DNA from: Bacillus zhangzhouensis
GTDB taxonomy: Bacteria > Bacillota > Bacilli > Bacillales > Bacillaceae
Assembly: GCA_025809375.1 (NCBI GenBank)
Contig: CP099514.1
Location: 1,240,001 to 1,304,000, forward strand
DNA length: 64,000 nt
Reading direction: 5' to 3'
The notes under the pieces are model-generated. The model did no database searches. It was not told where the DNA came from and saw nothing but the letters and a program-made list of their open reading frames with translations. Positions 17,423 to 26,707 of the stretch are shown piece after piece. Each line of letters starts with the position of its first letter. The stretch's first letter is position 1. The translations under genes and the position numbers were made by a program.

Positions 17423-18040
17423 TTATTTCTTCTGATTCATATGATGGTTTGATTGGTCATTTTGATTTTGGTCTAACTGCTTTTGATCCTGCTCTTTAAG
17501 CTGATTGTTCGGAGCATTTGTCGGGTCTTTTTCGTTACGGTCGATCTCATTTCTCGGCATTTCTGGCATCACGCGGCCGACAATGGCAGCTAGTTCATCC
17601 ATAATACCGCTTACAGGACGGCCTGCTTGAATTTCCTTGCCCATTTCTTTTAAACGGCTGACTGTATCTGGATCAGCAACCACAACAGCATTTGCACCTT
17701 CCGGGTCATTTCTCAGCGCTTTTGCAACTGAATATTTAATGGTTTCTACTTTGCTTCTATCTAAATCATCTTTTACATCAATACCAACAACAGCATAGCG
17801 GCCGATGACGATTGCCGTTGCATCATTGACATCTGCTACGTGCTCTGTCACATTGACAAGATGCCGCGCAACATCTGTGGATGGGCGGGCTTGATTTGTC
17901 TTTTTCTTCGATGAATCTGACACTCGTACTACGTGCTGGCGTCCATCTTGCTTGTCCAGTGCTTCTGGCTTTTCCTGCTGCTGGCAAGCACCTAACAGAA
18001 TGATCGTTTGAATCATGAATAATGTCAAAAATAGTCGCAT
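17423..18040 (-). CDS. ylaJ: YhcN/YlaJ family sporulation lipoprotein
   Basis: A 205-residue lipoprotein: hydrophobic signal then LLGAC lipobox (Cys19). The mature domain (VARHLVNVTEHVADVNDATAI, VIGRYAVVGIDVKDDLDRSKVETIKYSVAKAL quoted in part) is the BON-like fold of the YhcN/YlaJ family, associated with the spore inner membrane and germination. The C-terminus is low complexity (DQ/N-rich). Upstream of ATG 18040 is GGAGGGAATAT. It is divergent from ylaK. Confidence 0.88.
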   Translation of the reverse strand: MRLFLTLFMIQTIILLGACQQQEKPEALDKQDGRQHVVRVSDSSKKKTNQARPSTDVARHLVNVTEHVADVNDATAIVIGRYAVVGIDVKDDLDRSKVETIKYSVAKALRNDPEGANAVVVADPDTVSRLKEMGKEIQAGRPVSGIMDELAAIVGRVMPEMPRNEIDRNEKDPTNAPNNQLKEQDQKQLDQNQNDQSNHHMNQKK

Positions 18041-18181
18041 CTATATTCCCTCCTTCACAAATTGCATGATTTATTTTATTGTTGAATTAACCTTCTAACT
18101 TTATTCATGAAAACATATATTTTTAACAATCGTTTTGGGAAAGTTAAGGATGAATGAAACCCCGATCAGGAGGCGAAGGAC

Positions 18182-19504
18182 CTGAGTAAAATTTATGTAT
18201 TAGACACAAATGTGTTATTACAGGATCCGAATTCAATCTTTTCATTTGAAGACAACGAGGTCGTCATTCCGGCTGTTGTGTTAGAAGAAGTAGACTCGAA
18301 AAAGAGATACATGGACGAGGTTGGGCAAAACGCCCGGCGCGTCTCACGTTTAATCGACGGTTTGAGATCGAAAGGGAAACTGCATGAAAAAATTACGCTA
18401 GAGTCAAAAGGGACGCTACGCATCGAGCTGAATCACCGCTCTTTCCATGAGCTTCAAGAAATTTTTATTGAAAAAACGAACGATAATCGGATTTTGGCTG
18501 TCGCGAAAAATTTGAGCTTAGAGGAAGAAACAAAGCCACAAGGCCGGCCTGTCATTTTGGTCAGTAAAGATGTCTTAGTCAGGGTAAAGGCAGATGCCAT
18601 AGGCCTCCAAGCTGAAGACTTCTTAAGTGACCGTGTGCTGCAAAATGAAGACATTGATAATGGCTATCATGAGCTCTATATACCGACGGAGCGATTGAAT
18701 ACATTTTATAAGCAAAGTCAATTGCCAATAAAAGAAATCACAAGTGTACCATTAAACCCTCACCAATTTGCCATTATGAAAGGGAATGAAGGCGGCTCTG
18801 CTATAGGAATGATTGATCAAAAAGCAGAGCACGTGAAACGGCTTATTTATGACCAAGAACATGTTTGGGGAATCCGTCCGAAAAATGTTCAGCAGACGAT
18901 GGCCCTAGAGCTGCTATTGCGGCGTGATATACCGCTTGTGACATTGATCGGAAAAGCGGGAACTGGTAAAACACTGCTTGCACTGGCAGCCGGATTAATG
19001 CAGACAGAGGATCTCGGCATGTTTAAAAAACTGATCGTAGCCCGTTCCATTGTTCCTGTCGGCAAGGACTTAGGCTACTTGCCAGGTGAAAAGGAAGAGA
19101 AACTCAGACCATGGATGCAGCCGATCTATGACAACCTAGAATTTTTATTTAATACAAAAAAAACTGGTGAACTTGATGCGATTTTGGCGGGAATTGGTTC
19201 TATTCAAGTGGAAGCTTTAACGTATATCCGCGGAAGAAGTATCCCTGATCAATTTATTATCATTGACGAGGCGCAGAATTTAACGAAACACGAGGTAAAA
19301 ACATTATTAACACGAGTCGGAGAGGGAAGTAAAATTGTGCTGATGGGGGACCCGGAGCAGATCGATCACCCTTATTTAGACAGCTTAAATAATGGGCTTA
19401 CGTATGTTATTGAGCGGTTCAAAGGACAGCAAATATCTGGACATGTCAAGCTTGTCAAAGGAGAAAGATCTGGACTTGCACAGCTTGCAGCTGATTTGCT
19501 ATAG
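18182..19504 (+). CDS. ylaK: PIN-PhoH ATPase YlaK with a CTG start
   Basis: A 440-residue PIN-PhoH (PhoH2-type) protein, a family with RNA helicase and ribonuclease activity. The PIN domain begins SKIYVLDTNVLLQDP, and its first catalytic Asp (D8) lies before the first ATG or GTG of the frame. The only start placing AGGAGG (18168-18173) at normal spacing (8 bases) is CTG 18182; the frame has no ATG, GTG or TTG between the ribosome binding site and GTG 18212. The PhoH ATPase part shows Walker A GKAGTGKT near residue 260 and Walker B FIIIDEAQN near 360. Starting at 18212 would delete the first PIN strand. Neighbour ylaL is convergent. Confidence 0.93.
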   Translation: MSKIYVLDTNVLLQDPNSIFSFEDNEVVIPAVVLEEVDSKKRYMDEVGQNARRVSRLIDGLRSKGKLHEKITLESKGTLRIELNHRSFHELQEIFIEKTNDNRILAVAKNLSLEEETKPQGRPVILVSKDVLVRVKADAIGLQAEDFLSDRVLQNEDIDNGYHELYIPTERLNTFYKQSQLPIKEITSVPLNPHQFAIMKGNEGGSAIGMIDQKAEHVKRLIYDQEHVWGIRPKNVQQTMALELLLRRDIPLVTLIGKAGTGKTLLALAAGLMQTEDLGMFKKLIVARSIVPVGKDLGYLPGEKEEKLRPWMQPIYDNLEFLFNTKKTGELDAILAGIGSIQVEALTYIRGRSIPDQFIIIDEAQNLTKHEVKTLLTRVGEGSKIVLMGDPEQIDHPYLDSLNNGLTYVIERFKGQQISGHVKLVKGERSGLAQLAADLL

Positions 19505-19519
19505 TCCAGACCCTCTGTC

Positions 19520-20002
19520 TTATGTAATGATGAGTTCTTTGACACCTTTTATCGGCTGAGTAAGGTTGGACTGATCCGCGAAATAAACGTGGATTGGTCC
19601 TTCTTCTGTTATAGGCTTCCCATTTTGGCTGAAGTGTGCAATGCTTTCCATTGCCTGAGAAAGCGGCACAGCAATTGTCCCTGCTTCTGTGACAAATTCG
19701 CATGTATCTGCATGTTCAAGCGGTTCTGCATTTTTCAGCATATCACCCAGCTTCATTCCGAAGCTGCCTGTGACGAGTCTTTCCTTTTCGTACTTCTTCT
19801 CTGTTTTTAAAGTGGGTGGAAGTGTTTGCCCTTCTCTGATCACTCGCTCTTGGTCAAGCTCCTGATCGAGCTGATTTTCTTCATTTGCTGCGCTTTTTTC
19901 AAAAAAAGAATCCATTAAAAATTTGCGGTCATCAAAAATCCATACACTTGGATCAATGGTGATCTTGTACTTTACTTTCCCCTTAATTTGAATGATGCTC
20001 AT
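19520..20002 (-). CDS. ylaL: YlaL family protein
   Basis: A 160-residue soluble protein convergent with ylaK. It starts [27 protein letters not shown]; the middle is Glu-rich. Function unknown; the family is found next to phoH-type genes in Bacillus. ATG 20002 is chosen by family resemblance; a TTG at 20008 is better spaced from AAGGAG. A good promoter lies upstream. Confidence 0.82.
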   Translation of the reverse strand: MSIIQIKGKVKYKITIDPSVWIFDDRKFLMDSFFEKSAANEENQLDQELDQERVIREGQTLPPTLKTEKKYEKERLVTGSFGMKLGDMLKNAEPLEHADTCEFVTEAGTIAVPLSQAMESIAHFSQNGKPITEEGPIHVYFADQSNLTQPIKGVKELIIT

Positions 20003-20029
20003 GTTCAAGACAACTCCTTTTCACCATAA

Positions 20030-20058
20030 ATTATAGAAGTTTTCGCCTGCTTTGTCAC
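20030..20058 (-). promoter_or_regulatory. Sigma-A promoter of ylaL
   Basis: On the minus strand: GTGACA (20058-20053), 17-base spacer, TATAAT (20035-20030). Five of six -35 bases and a perfect -10. Start near 20023, leader of about 20 bases. Confidence 0.7.
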
Positions 20059-20122
20059 TTTCATAAACATGCTTCTCTTTGTACACACTAATCTTACATG
20101 AAAGATAGGGAGGATATTGGGC

Positions 20123-21052
20123 ATGGCATGTCGCAACAATGAAGAGCTTCAGCGATTTGTAGCAGAAGCAAAAAAAGTGGCCAAAGATGGCAAAGTAGCA
20201 TCCTATATTCCCGCTCTCGCCAAAGCGGATCAATCGGATTTATCTGTGGCTGTGTACCATGTGAGTAATACTTGCCACTCGGCAGGAGATGTAGATAAAC
20301 GCTTTACCCTGCAAAGTATTTCTAAAGTATTAACCCTTGCGCTCGTGCTTTCAGAAGAAGGGCCAAAAAAAGTCTTTCAATTTGTTGGACAAGAGCCAAC
20401 AGGTGACCCATTTAATTCAATGATTAAGCTGGAAACAGCAAGTCCGAATAAGCCGCTGAATCCAATGATTAATGCAGGAGCGCTTGCAGTTACAAGCTTA
20501 ATAAGAGGAGCGACTCCGCAAGATCAGCTGAACCGCCTGCTTGGCTTTATCAGAGAACTCGCAAATGACAAAAGCATTACATACTGCAAGGAAACAGCCG
20601 CATCCGAATTTGAGACATCAATGATCAACCGGGCTATGTGTTATTATATGAAGCAATATCATATTATTAGAGGGAACGTAGAAGAGGTCATGGACGTGTA
20701 TACGAAACAATGTGCCATCATGATGAACAGCTTAGATTTGGCAAAAATCGCCTGTGTTTTTTCATTAGATGGCAGACATCCAGAGACGGGGCAGCAAATA
20801 CTTTCAAAAGATGTCGCTAGAATTTGTAAAACCTTTATGGTGACGTGCGGAATGTACAATGCAAGCGGGGAATTTGCCATTAATATCGGCATACCCGCTA
20901 AAAGCGGTGTTTCAGGCGGGATTATGGGAGCAGCACCATATGATTTTGGGATCGGAATTTTCGGTCCTGCGCTGGATAAGAAAGGAAATAGTATTGCTGG
21001 AATTAAGCTGCTTAAGCTTATGAGTGAAAAATATGAGATGAGTATCTTTTAA
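20123..21052 (+). CDS. glsA: Glutaminase
   Basis: A 309-residue glutaminase of the beta-lactamase-fold family, hydrolysing glutamine to glutamate and ammonia; corresponds to ylaM (glsA2) of B. subtilis, also 309 residues. The serine-lysine catalytic pair is in FTLQSISKVLTL; NPMINAGAL and the C-terminal GVSGGIMGAAP loop are also conserved. ATG 20123 is 9 bases after AGGGAGG; the in-frame TTG 20117 is too close to it. Divergent from ylaL. Confidence 0.95.
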   Translation: MACRNNEELQRFVAEAKKVAKDGKVASYIPALAKADQSDLSVAVYHVSNTCHSAGDVDKRFTLQSISKVLTLALVLSEEGPKKVFQFVGQEPTGDPFNSMIKLETASPNKPLNPMINAGALAVTSLIRGATPQDQLNRLLGFIRELANDKSITYCKETAASEFETSMINRAMCYYMKQYHIIRGNVEEVMDVYTKQCAIMMNSLDLAKIACVFSLDGRHPETGQQILSKDVARICKTFMVTCGMYNASGEFAINIGIPAKSGVSGGIMGAAPYDFGIGIFGPALDKKGNSIAGIKLLKLMSEKYEMSIF

Positions 21053-21101
21053 CGATGAATGTCTACTTTTTATTTTTACAAAGCGAACTGTACAAATCTG
21101 C

Positions 21102-21130
21102 TTGCAATTTTGGGCGTTTCGCTTTATGAT
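21102..21130 (+). promoter_or_regulatory. Sigma-A promoter of ylaN
   Basis: TTGCAA (21102-21107), 17 bases, TATGAT (21125-21130). Start near 21137, leader of about 38 bases. Confidence 0.65.
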
Positions 21131-21174
21131 AAGTAGAAGAATTAGGTACTCGCCTGGGGAACGGAGGGATACTT

Positions 21175-21456
21175 TTGGCGTCAGAAATTTTAGTCGATCA
21201 TCGGCAAAAAGCACTGGCTTTATTAAAATTGGATGCAGATAAAATTTTAAAATTGATCCAAGTGCAAATGGACAACTTAACGATGCCGCAATGTCCTCTT
21301 TATGAAGAGGTTTTAGATACTCAAATGTTCGGATTATCGAGAGAAATTGATTTTGCTGTCCGGCTTGGATTAGTCGATCAACAAGAAGGCAAGAAACTAC
21401 TCGATAAACTTGAGAGAGAGCTCTCCGCACTTCATGATGCGTTCACAAAAAAATAA
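21175..21456 (+). CDS. ylaN: YlaN, small iron-homeostasis protein
   Basis: A 93-residue all-helical protein of the YlaN (UPF0358) family, the family's exact length. In B. subtilis and S. aureus it is needed when iron is limiting and has been linked to relief of Fur repression. The start is TTG 21175, with GGAGGGATAC upstream. Conserved helices [22 protein letters not shown] and [17 protein letters not shown] are readable (first quoted in part). Monocistronic, with its own promoter and terminator. Confidence 0.93.
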   Translation: MASEILVDHRQKALALLKLDADKILKLIQVQMDNLTMPQCPLYEEVLDTQMFGLSREIDFAVRLGLVDQQEGKKLLDKLERELSALHDAFTKK

Positions 21457-21462
21457 TGATTG

Positions 21463-21500
21463 AAAACTCAAACTTTCACAACATAAGTTTGAGTTTTTTT
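21463..21500 (+). terminator. Terminator of ylaN
   Basis: AAAACTCAAACT and AAGTTTGAGTTTT pair around a short loop, followed by T. The remaining bases to ftsW (21501-21665) hold no clear consensus promoter. Confidence 0.88.
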
Positions 21501-21665
21501 GTCCTCTATTTTCTTTTGATGGATTGACGGCAACGGACTTGATTCTTTCATGAATGACGAACAATATAAAAGAGGTAAAACGGGATCAAACAGAGAAAAT
21601 GTAGTAGAATAAGAACAGCTAAGAAGATATCAAGCAGTAGAAACAGACGTTAGGAAGAGGATTAT

Positions 21666-22877
21666 ATGTTAAAGAGAATGCTAAAATCGTATGACTACTC
21701 ATTATTGTTCGCCATTATTTTAATCAGCGCATTCGGTTTGGTTATGGTGTATAGCTCAAGTATGATTACATCTGTTATCAGATACGATGCCGCGCCAGAT
21801 AACTTTTTTAAGAAACAGCTCTTATTTATGATTATTGGAGCAGCCATCTTGATCTTTACAGCATTAGTTCCATATCAGCTGTTTTCAAATAAGAAATTCC
21901 AGATTGGTATGCTGCTGCTTGCAGTTTTTTCCCTCATCTATGTGTACTTTGGCGGTCATATTGCAGGGAACGCAAGAAGCTGGATCAAATTAGGCCCTTT
22001 TAGTCTTCAGCCAGCTGAATTTGTGAAGATTGTGGTCATTATCTATCTTGCTGCGGTGTATGCCAAAAAGCAGCATTATATTGATCATATTTTAAGAGGT
22101 GTTACGCCTCCGATCGTGATTGTCTCTATTCTGTGCGGATTTATCATTTTGCAGCCAGACTATGGGACAGCCTTTATCATTGGCATGATTGCTCTTGCGA
22201 TGATTTTATGCTCAGGTTTTAGCGGCAAAACGCTTGCGAAGCTGCTGGCGTTATTTAGTGCAGTGATGGTCGTCGTGACGCCATTTATTATTCTTTTTTG
22301 GGATAAAATATTCACGCAAAATCGTCTTGGACGTTTTGAGAGTTTCCAAGATCCATTTAAAGATGCGGGGGCTACTGGGCATCAATTGATTAATTCATAT
22401 TATGCAATTGGATCAGGCGGCTTTTTTGGACTTGGTCTAGGAGAAAGCGTTCAAAAGTATGGGTATCTTCCAGAACCGCACACAGACTTTATCATGGCAA
22501 TTATCTCAGAAGAGCTTGGCTTTTTCGGCGTGTTTTTTGTTCTCGCTCTTCTTGGTTTCATCGTCGTGAAAGGTTTCTATATTGCGAGAAAGTGTGAAGA
22601 TCCGTTTGGAAGTTTGCTAGCAATAGGAATTTCCTCCATGATTGCAATCCAAACTTGTATCAATTTAGGCGGTGTTTCAGGTCTTATTCCAATTACTGGG
22701 GTGACACTTCCGTTTATCAGTTACGGGGGATCGTCCATCATTTTACTTAGCATCTGTATGGGGATGTTGCTGAATATCAGTATGTTCAATGAATATAAAG
22801 AGCGTTACAAAAAGAAAAAATCAATGAGCAAACGATCAGTTGAAAAAAATGGATTGCAGAAAACTTTGAATCTTTAA
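21666..22877 (+). CDS. ftsW: Cell-division peptidoglycan polymerase FtsW (SEDS family)
   Basis: A 403-residue, ten-pass membrane protein of the SEDS family; polymerises septal peptidoglycan with its partner class B PBP (PBP2B, pbpB in this window). Landmarks: YDYSLLFAIILISAFGLVMVYSSS at the start (part quoted), LGPFSLQPAEFVKIVVI, LQPDYGTAFI, and the C-terminal GLIPITGVTLPFISYGGSS. The basic tail KERYKKKKSMSKRS is cytoplasmic. ATG 21666 has AGGAAGAGG upstream. It lies outside the main division cluster, as in B. subtilis, where it directly precedes pycA. Confidence 0.96.
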   Translation: MLKRMLKSYDYSLLFAIILISAFGLVMVYSSSMITSVIRYDAAPDNFFKKQLLFMIIGAAILIFTALVPYQLFSNKKFQIGMLLLAVFSLIYVYFGGHIAGNARSWIKLGPFSLQPAEFVKIVVIIYLAAVYAKKQHYIDHILRGVTPPIVIVSILCGFIILQPDYGTAFIIGMIALAMILCSGFSGKTLAKLLALFSAVMVVVTPFIILFWDKIFTQNRLGRFESFQDPFKDAGATGHQLINSYYAIGSGGFFGLGLGESVQKYGYLPEPHTDFIMAIISEELGFFGVFFVLALLGFIVVKGFYIARKCEDPFGSLLAIGISSMIAIQTCINLGGVSGLIPITGVTLPFISYGGSSIILLSICMGMLLNISMFNEYKERYKKKKSMSKRSVEKNGLQKTLNL

Positions 22878-22956
22878 AAAACAAAAGTATACAGTTTTCA
22901 TTTCTTCCTTTATTATAGAATACATATAAAATTTTAAGGGATATGGAGGAGTGAGG

Positions 22957-25900
22957 ATGTCACAGAGAACAATTCAAAAGGTTCTAGTTGCAAACAGAGG
23001 GGAAATTGCTATCAGAGTCTTCAGAGCCTGTACGGAGCTTAATTTACGTACAGTGGCCATTTATTCCAAAGAAGACTCTGGCTCTTATCATCGCTATAAA
23101 GCAGATGAAGCATATCTAGTTGGAGAAGGAAAAAAACCGATTGATGCCTACCTTGATATCGAGGGGATCATCGAAATTGCAAAACGAAATGACGTGGATG
23201 CGATTCATCCAGGCTACGGATTTTTATCCGAAAACATTCATTTTGCAAGACGATGCGAAGAGGAAGGCATTCAATTTATCGGTCCAACTTCCCGGCATTT
23301 AGATATGTTTGGAGATAAAGTAAAGGCGAGAGATGAAGCGAAAAAAGCTGGTATTCCAGTCATTCCAGGAAGTGACGGACCAGTTGATTCGGTCGAAGAA
23401 GTCGAAAAATTCGGTGAAGAATACGGTTACCCGTTTATTATTAAAGCTTCACTGGGCGGCGGCGGCCGGGGTATGCGGATTGTCAGATCGAAAGAAGAGC
23501 TGAAGGAAGCCTATGACCGTGCAAAGTCAGAGGCAAAGGCTGCTTTTGGAAATGACGAAGTATACGTTGAAAAGCTGATTGAGAATCCAAAACATATTGA
23601 AGTGCAGGTGATTGGCGACAATCACGGCAATATCATTCATTTATATGAGCGTGACTGCTCTGTTCAAAGGCGGCATCAAAAGGTAATTGAAGTGGCGCCA
23701 AGTGTGTCTCTAACAGATCAATTGCGTGAAGAAATTTGCGAAGCGGCTGTTCAGCTGGCCCACAATATATCGTACATTAATGCTGGGACTGTAGAATTCC
23801 TTGTTGCAAATGGAGAGTTTTACTTTATTGAAGTCAATCCAAGGGTGCAGGTAGAACACACGATCACAGAAATGATCACAGGTGTCGATATCGTTCAAAC
23901 CCAAATTCTTGTTGCAAAGGGGCATAATCTTCACAGCAAGGAAGTTGGTATTCCAAAGCAAGAAGATATCTTTACACATGGCTTTGCCATTCAATCAAGG
24001 GTCACAACAGAAGACCCTTTAAATGACTTTATGCCAGACACAGGAAAAATTATGGCCTACCGCTCAGGGGGGGGATTTGGTGTACGTCTTGATACAGGGA
24101 ACAGTTTCCAAGGTGCGGTCATTACACCTTATTACGATTCACTATTGGTCAAGCTGTCCACATGGGCGCTCACATTTGATCAAGCGGCTGCTAAAATGGT
24201 CCGAAATTTGCAAGAATTCAGGATTCGCGGGATTAAAACAAACATCCCATTTCTTGAAAACGTGGCCAAGCATGAGAAGTTCCTAAAAGGAGAATACGAT
24301 ACGTCGTTTATCGACTCAACGCCAGAACTATTTAATTTCCCTAAGCAAAAAGACCGCGGAACGAAGATGCTGACTTATATTGGTAACGTTACCATTAATG
24401 GGTTCCCTGGTATTGCGGAGAAAAAGAAGCCTCATTTTGACAAGCCGAATGTACCGAAGCTACCTCTCCATCAAGAGATCCCGTCTGGAACAAAACAATT
24501 GTTAGATACACATGGACCTGAGGGGCTTGCCAACTGGGTGAAAGAACAAAATAACGTCCTTTTAACTGATACAACTTTTAGAGATGCGCATCAGTCTCTG
24601 CTTGCGACACGCTTCAGAACACATGATTTAAAGAAAGCTGCCCAGCCAACAGCAGGATTATGGCCAGAGCTGTTTAGTATGGAAATGTGGGGCGGTGCTA
24701 CATTTGATGTTGCGTACCGTTTCTTAAAAGAAGATCCTTGGAAACGATTGAAAGAGCTTCGTCAAGAAGTGCCAAACACGCTGTTCCAAATGCTATTAAG
24801 ATCATCAAACGCCGTTGGATATACAAACTATCCGGATAATGTGATCAAAGCATTTGTAAAAGAATCAGCCGAGGCAGGCATTGACGTGTTCCGTATTTTC
24901 GATAGCTTAAACTGGGTCAAAGGCATGACGCTTGCGATTGATTCTGTTCGGGAATCAGGCAAAGTGGCAGAGGCGGCCATTTGTTATACGGGAGATATTC
25001 TTGATCCATCTCGTCCAAAATATGATCTTCAATACTATGTATCTCTTGCGAAGGAGCTTGAATCTGCCGGCGCACATATTTTAGGTATTAAAGATATGGC
25101 GGGGTTATTAAAACCGCAGGCAGCCTATGTGCTAGTCTCTGCTTTAAAAGACGAGCTTACGATCCCTATCCATCTTCATACGCATGACACGAGTGGAAAT
25201 GGACTGTTCACCTATGCAAGAGCGATTGATGCAGGCGTTGATATTGTGGATGTTGCCGTCAGCTCTATGGCAGGGCTCACATCGCAGCCAAGTGCAAGCT
25301 CGCTTTACTATGCTTTAGATGGGCATGAAAGAAAGCCAGACATGAACGTCCAATCTGTCGAACGTCTTTCTCAATACTGGGATTCCGTCAGAAAATACTA
25401 TCATGAATTCGAAAGCGGTATGAATTCGCCTCACACAGAAATTTATGAGCATGAAATGCCTGGCGGTCAGTATAGTAACTTGCAGCAGCAGGCGAAAGGT
25501 GTCGGTCTTGGGGAGCGCTGGAATGAAGTAAAGGAAATGTACAGACGTGTGAATGACATGTTTGGTGATATTGTAAAGGTGACCCCATCCTCTAAAGTAG
25601 TTGGAGATATGGCACTTTATATGGTGCAAAATGATCTAACAGAAGAAGATGTCTATGAAAAAGGAGCAACACTAGATTTCCCGGATTCTGTTGTGGAATT
25701 ATTTAAAGGCTATTTAGGCCAGCCGCATGGCGGATTCCCAGAAAAACTGCAAAAGCTGATTTTAAAAGGGGAAGAGCCTCTGACTGTCAGACCTGGTGAG
25801 AAGCTGAAGCCAGTGGACTTTGCAGACATTAAGAAACAGTTCAAAGAATCTCATGATCTGACATTAACAGAGCAAGACGCGATTGCGTATGCCTTATATC

Positions 25901-26403
25901 CGAAAGTCTTTTCTGAATTTGTTCAAACAGCGGAAAGCTATGGTGACATCTCTGTTCTTGACACACCAACTTTCTTCTACGGGATGAGGCTTGGAGAAGA
26001 GATTGAGGTAGAAATCGAAAAAGGAAAAACCCTCATTGTCAAGCTCGTATCAATTGGAGAACCGAATCCAAATGCCACAAGAGTTCTTTACTTTGAGTTA
26101 AATGGCCAGCCGCGTGAAGTGGTGATTAAGGATGAAAGCATCAAATCCTCCGTTCAAGAAAAAATGAAGGCGGACCGCTCGAATCCCAATCACATCGCCG
26201 CATCGATGCCGGGCACTGTCATCAAAGTACTCGTGGAAAAAGGACAGAAAATCTCACAAGGTGAGCATTTGATGATCAATGAAGCCATGAAAATGGAAAC
26301 GACTGTACAAGCACCATTTTCTGCGGTCGTAGATGAAATACATGTGACAAATGGAGAACCGATTCAAACCGGTGATCTGCTAATGGTATTAAAGCCTGAA
26401 TAA
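22957..26403 (+). CDS. pycA: Pyruvate carboxylase
   Basis: Anaplerotic biotin enzyme: pyruvate plus bicarbonate plus ATP to oxaloacetate. 1148 residues from ATG 22957 (GGAGGAG directly upstream), the B. subtilis length. Order: biotin carboxylase (VLVANRGEIAIRVFRA; Gly-rich loop SLGGGGRGMR; ERDCSVQRRHQK) to about 450; carboxyltransferase (about 530-830, beginning LLTDTTFRDAHQSLLATRFR) with LHTHDTSGNG metal ligands; allosteric linker; and C-terminal biotinyl domain with the biotinylated lysine 1112 in EAMKMET. A GTG at 22951 overlaps the ribosome binding site and is rejected. Confidence 0.98.
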   Translation: MSQRTIQKVLVANRGEIAIRVFRACTELNLRTVAIYSKEDSGSYHRYKADEAYLVGEGKKPIDAYLDIEGIIEIAKRNDVDAIHPGYGFLSENIHFARRCEEEGIQFIGPTSRHLDMFGDKVKARDEAKKAGIPVIPGSDGPVDSVEEVEKFGEEYGYPFIIKASLGGGGRGMRIVRSKEELKEAYDRAKSEAKAAFGNDEVYVEKLIENPKHIEVQVIGDNHGNIIHLYERDCSVQRRHQKVIEVAPSVSLTDQLREEICEAAVQLAHNISYINAGTVEFLVANGEFYFIEVNPRVQVEHTITEMITGVDIVQTQILVAKGHNLHSKEVGIPKQEDIFTHGFAIQSRVTTEDPLNDFMPDTGKIMAYRSGGGFGVRLDTGNSFQGAVITPYYDSLLVKLSTWALTFDQAAAKMVRNLQEFRIRGIKTNIPFLENVAKHEKFLKGEYDTSFIDSTPELFNFPKQKDRGTKMLTYIGNVTINGFPGIAEKKKPHFDKPNVPKLPLHQEIPSGTKQLLDTHGPEGLANWVKEQNNVLLTDTTFRDAHQSLLATRFRTHDLKKAAQPTAGLWPELFSMEMWGGATFDVAYRFLKEDPWKRLKELRQEVPNTLFQMLLRSSNAVGYTNYPDNVIKAFVKESAEAGIDVFRIFDSLNWVKGMTLAIDSVRESGKVAEAAICYTGDILDPSRPKYDLQYYVSLAKELESAGAHILGIKDMAGLLKPQAAYVLVSALKDELTIPIHLHTHDTSGNGLFTYARAIDAGVDIVDVAVSSMAGLTSQPSASSLYYALDGHERKPDMNVQSVERLSQYWDSVRKYYHEFESGMNSPHTEIYEHEMPGGQYSNLQQQAKGVGLGERWNEVKEMYRRVNDMFGDIVKVTPSSKVVGDMALYMVQNDLTEEDVYEKGATLDFPDSVVELFKGYLGQPHGGFPEKLQKLILKGEEPLTVRPGEKLKPVDFADIKKQFKESHDLTLTEQDAIAYALYPKVFSEFVQTAESYGDISVLDTPTFFYGMRLGEEIEVEIEKGKTLIVKLVSIGEPNPNATRVLYFELNGQPREVVIKDESIKSSVQEKMKADRSNPNHIAASMPGTVIKVLVEKGQKISQGEHLMINEAMKMETTVQAPFSAVVDEIHVTNGEPIQTGDLLMVLKPE

Positions 26404-26410
26404 TAAGTGA

Positions 26411-26438
26411 GACACATCCACCGTGATGTGTCTTTTTT
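26411..26438 (+). terminator. Terminator of pycA
   Basis: GACACATC, loop CACCGT, GATGTGTC, TTTTTTG. Confidence 0.92.
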
Positions 26439-26485
26439 GAGCGCATTAAAATGTGCAGCAGTTTGGGAGAGTGAGGTGAAGAAGG

Positions 26486-26638
26486 TTGGACAAAATTGTT
26501 GTGATTTGGTTTCGCCGGAAGATGCGATTAGATGATGCAAAAAAACACGCGTACAAATTATTTGATCTTGATTATCTGAATCCATTTTTTATTGAAAGGA
26601 GCCTCGATTTACACAACGAGCATTTTTTTCAAAACCAT
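26486..26638 (+). pseudogene. Possible photolyase N-terminal remnant
   Basis: The TTG-started frame at 26486, behind AGGTGAAGAAGG, opens MDKIVVIWFRRKMRLDD. This strongly resembles the first beta strand and WFRRDLRLxDN motif of DNA photolyases/cryptochromes. After it the sequence (AKKHAYKLFDLDYLNPFFIERS and on, quoted in part) no longer follows a photolyase, and the frame runs on through the ctaA terminator to 26755. I read it as a decayed or internally deleted gene. A chance match of about a dozen residues remains possible. As I recall, B. subtilis has nothing between pycA and ctaA. Confidence 0.3.
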
Positions 26639-26666
26639 CTCGCTATTCGAAGAAGCAAAACAACAA

Positions 26667-26699
26667 TAAAAAATCCCCCTCTCTACATGAAAGGGGGAT
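26667..26699 (-). terminator. Terminator of ctaA
   Basis: Minus strand: ATCCCCC, loop TTTCATGTAGAGA, GGGGGAT, then TTTTTTATT. Confidence 0.9.
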
Positions 26700-26707
26700 A
26701 CAAATGC

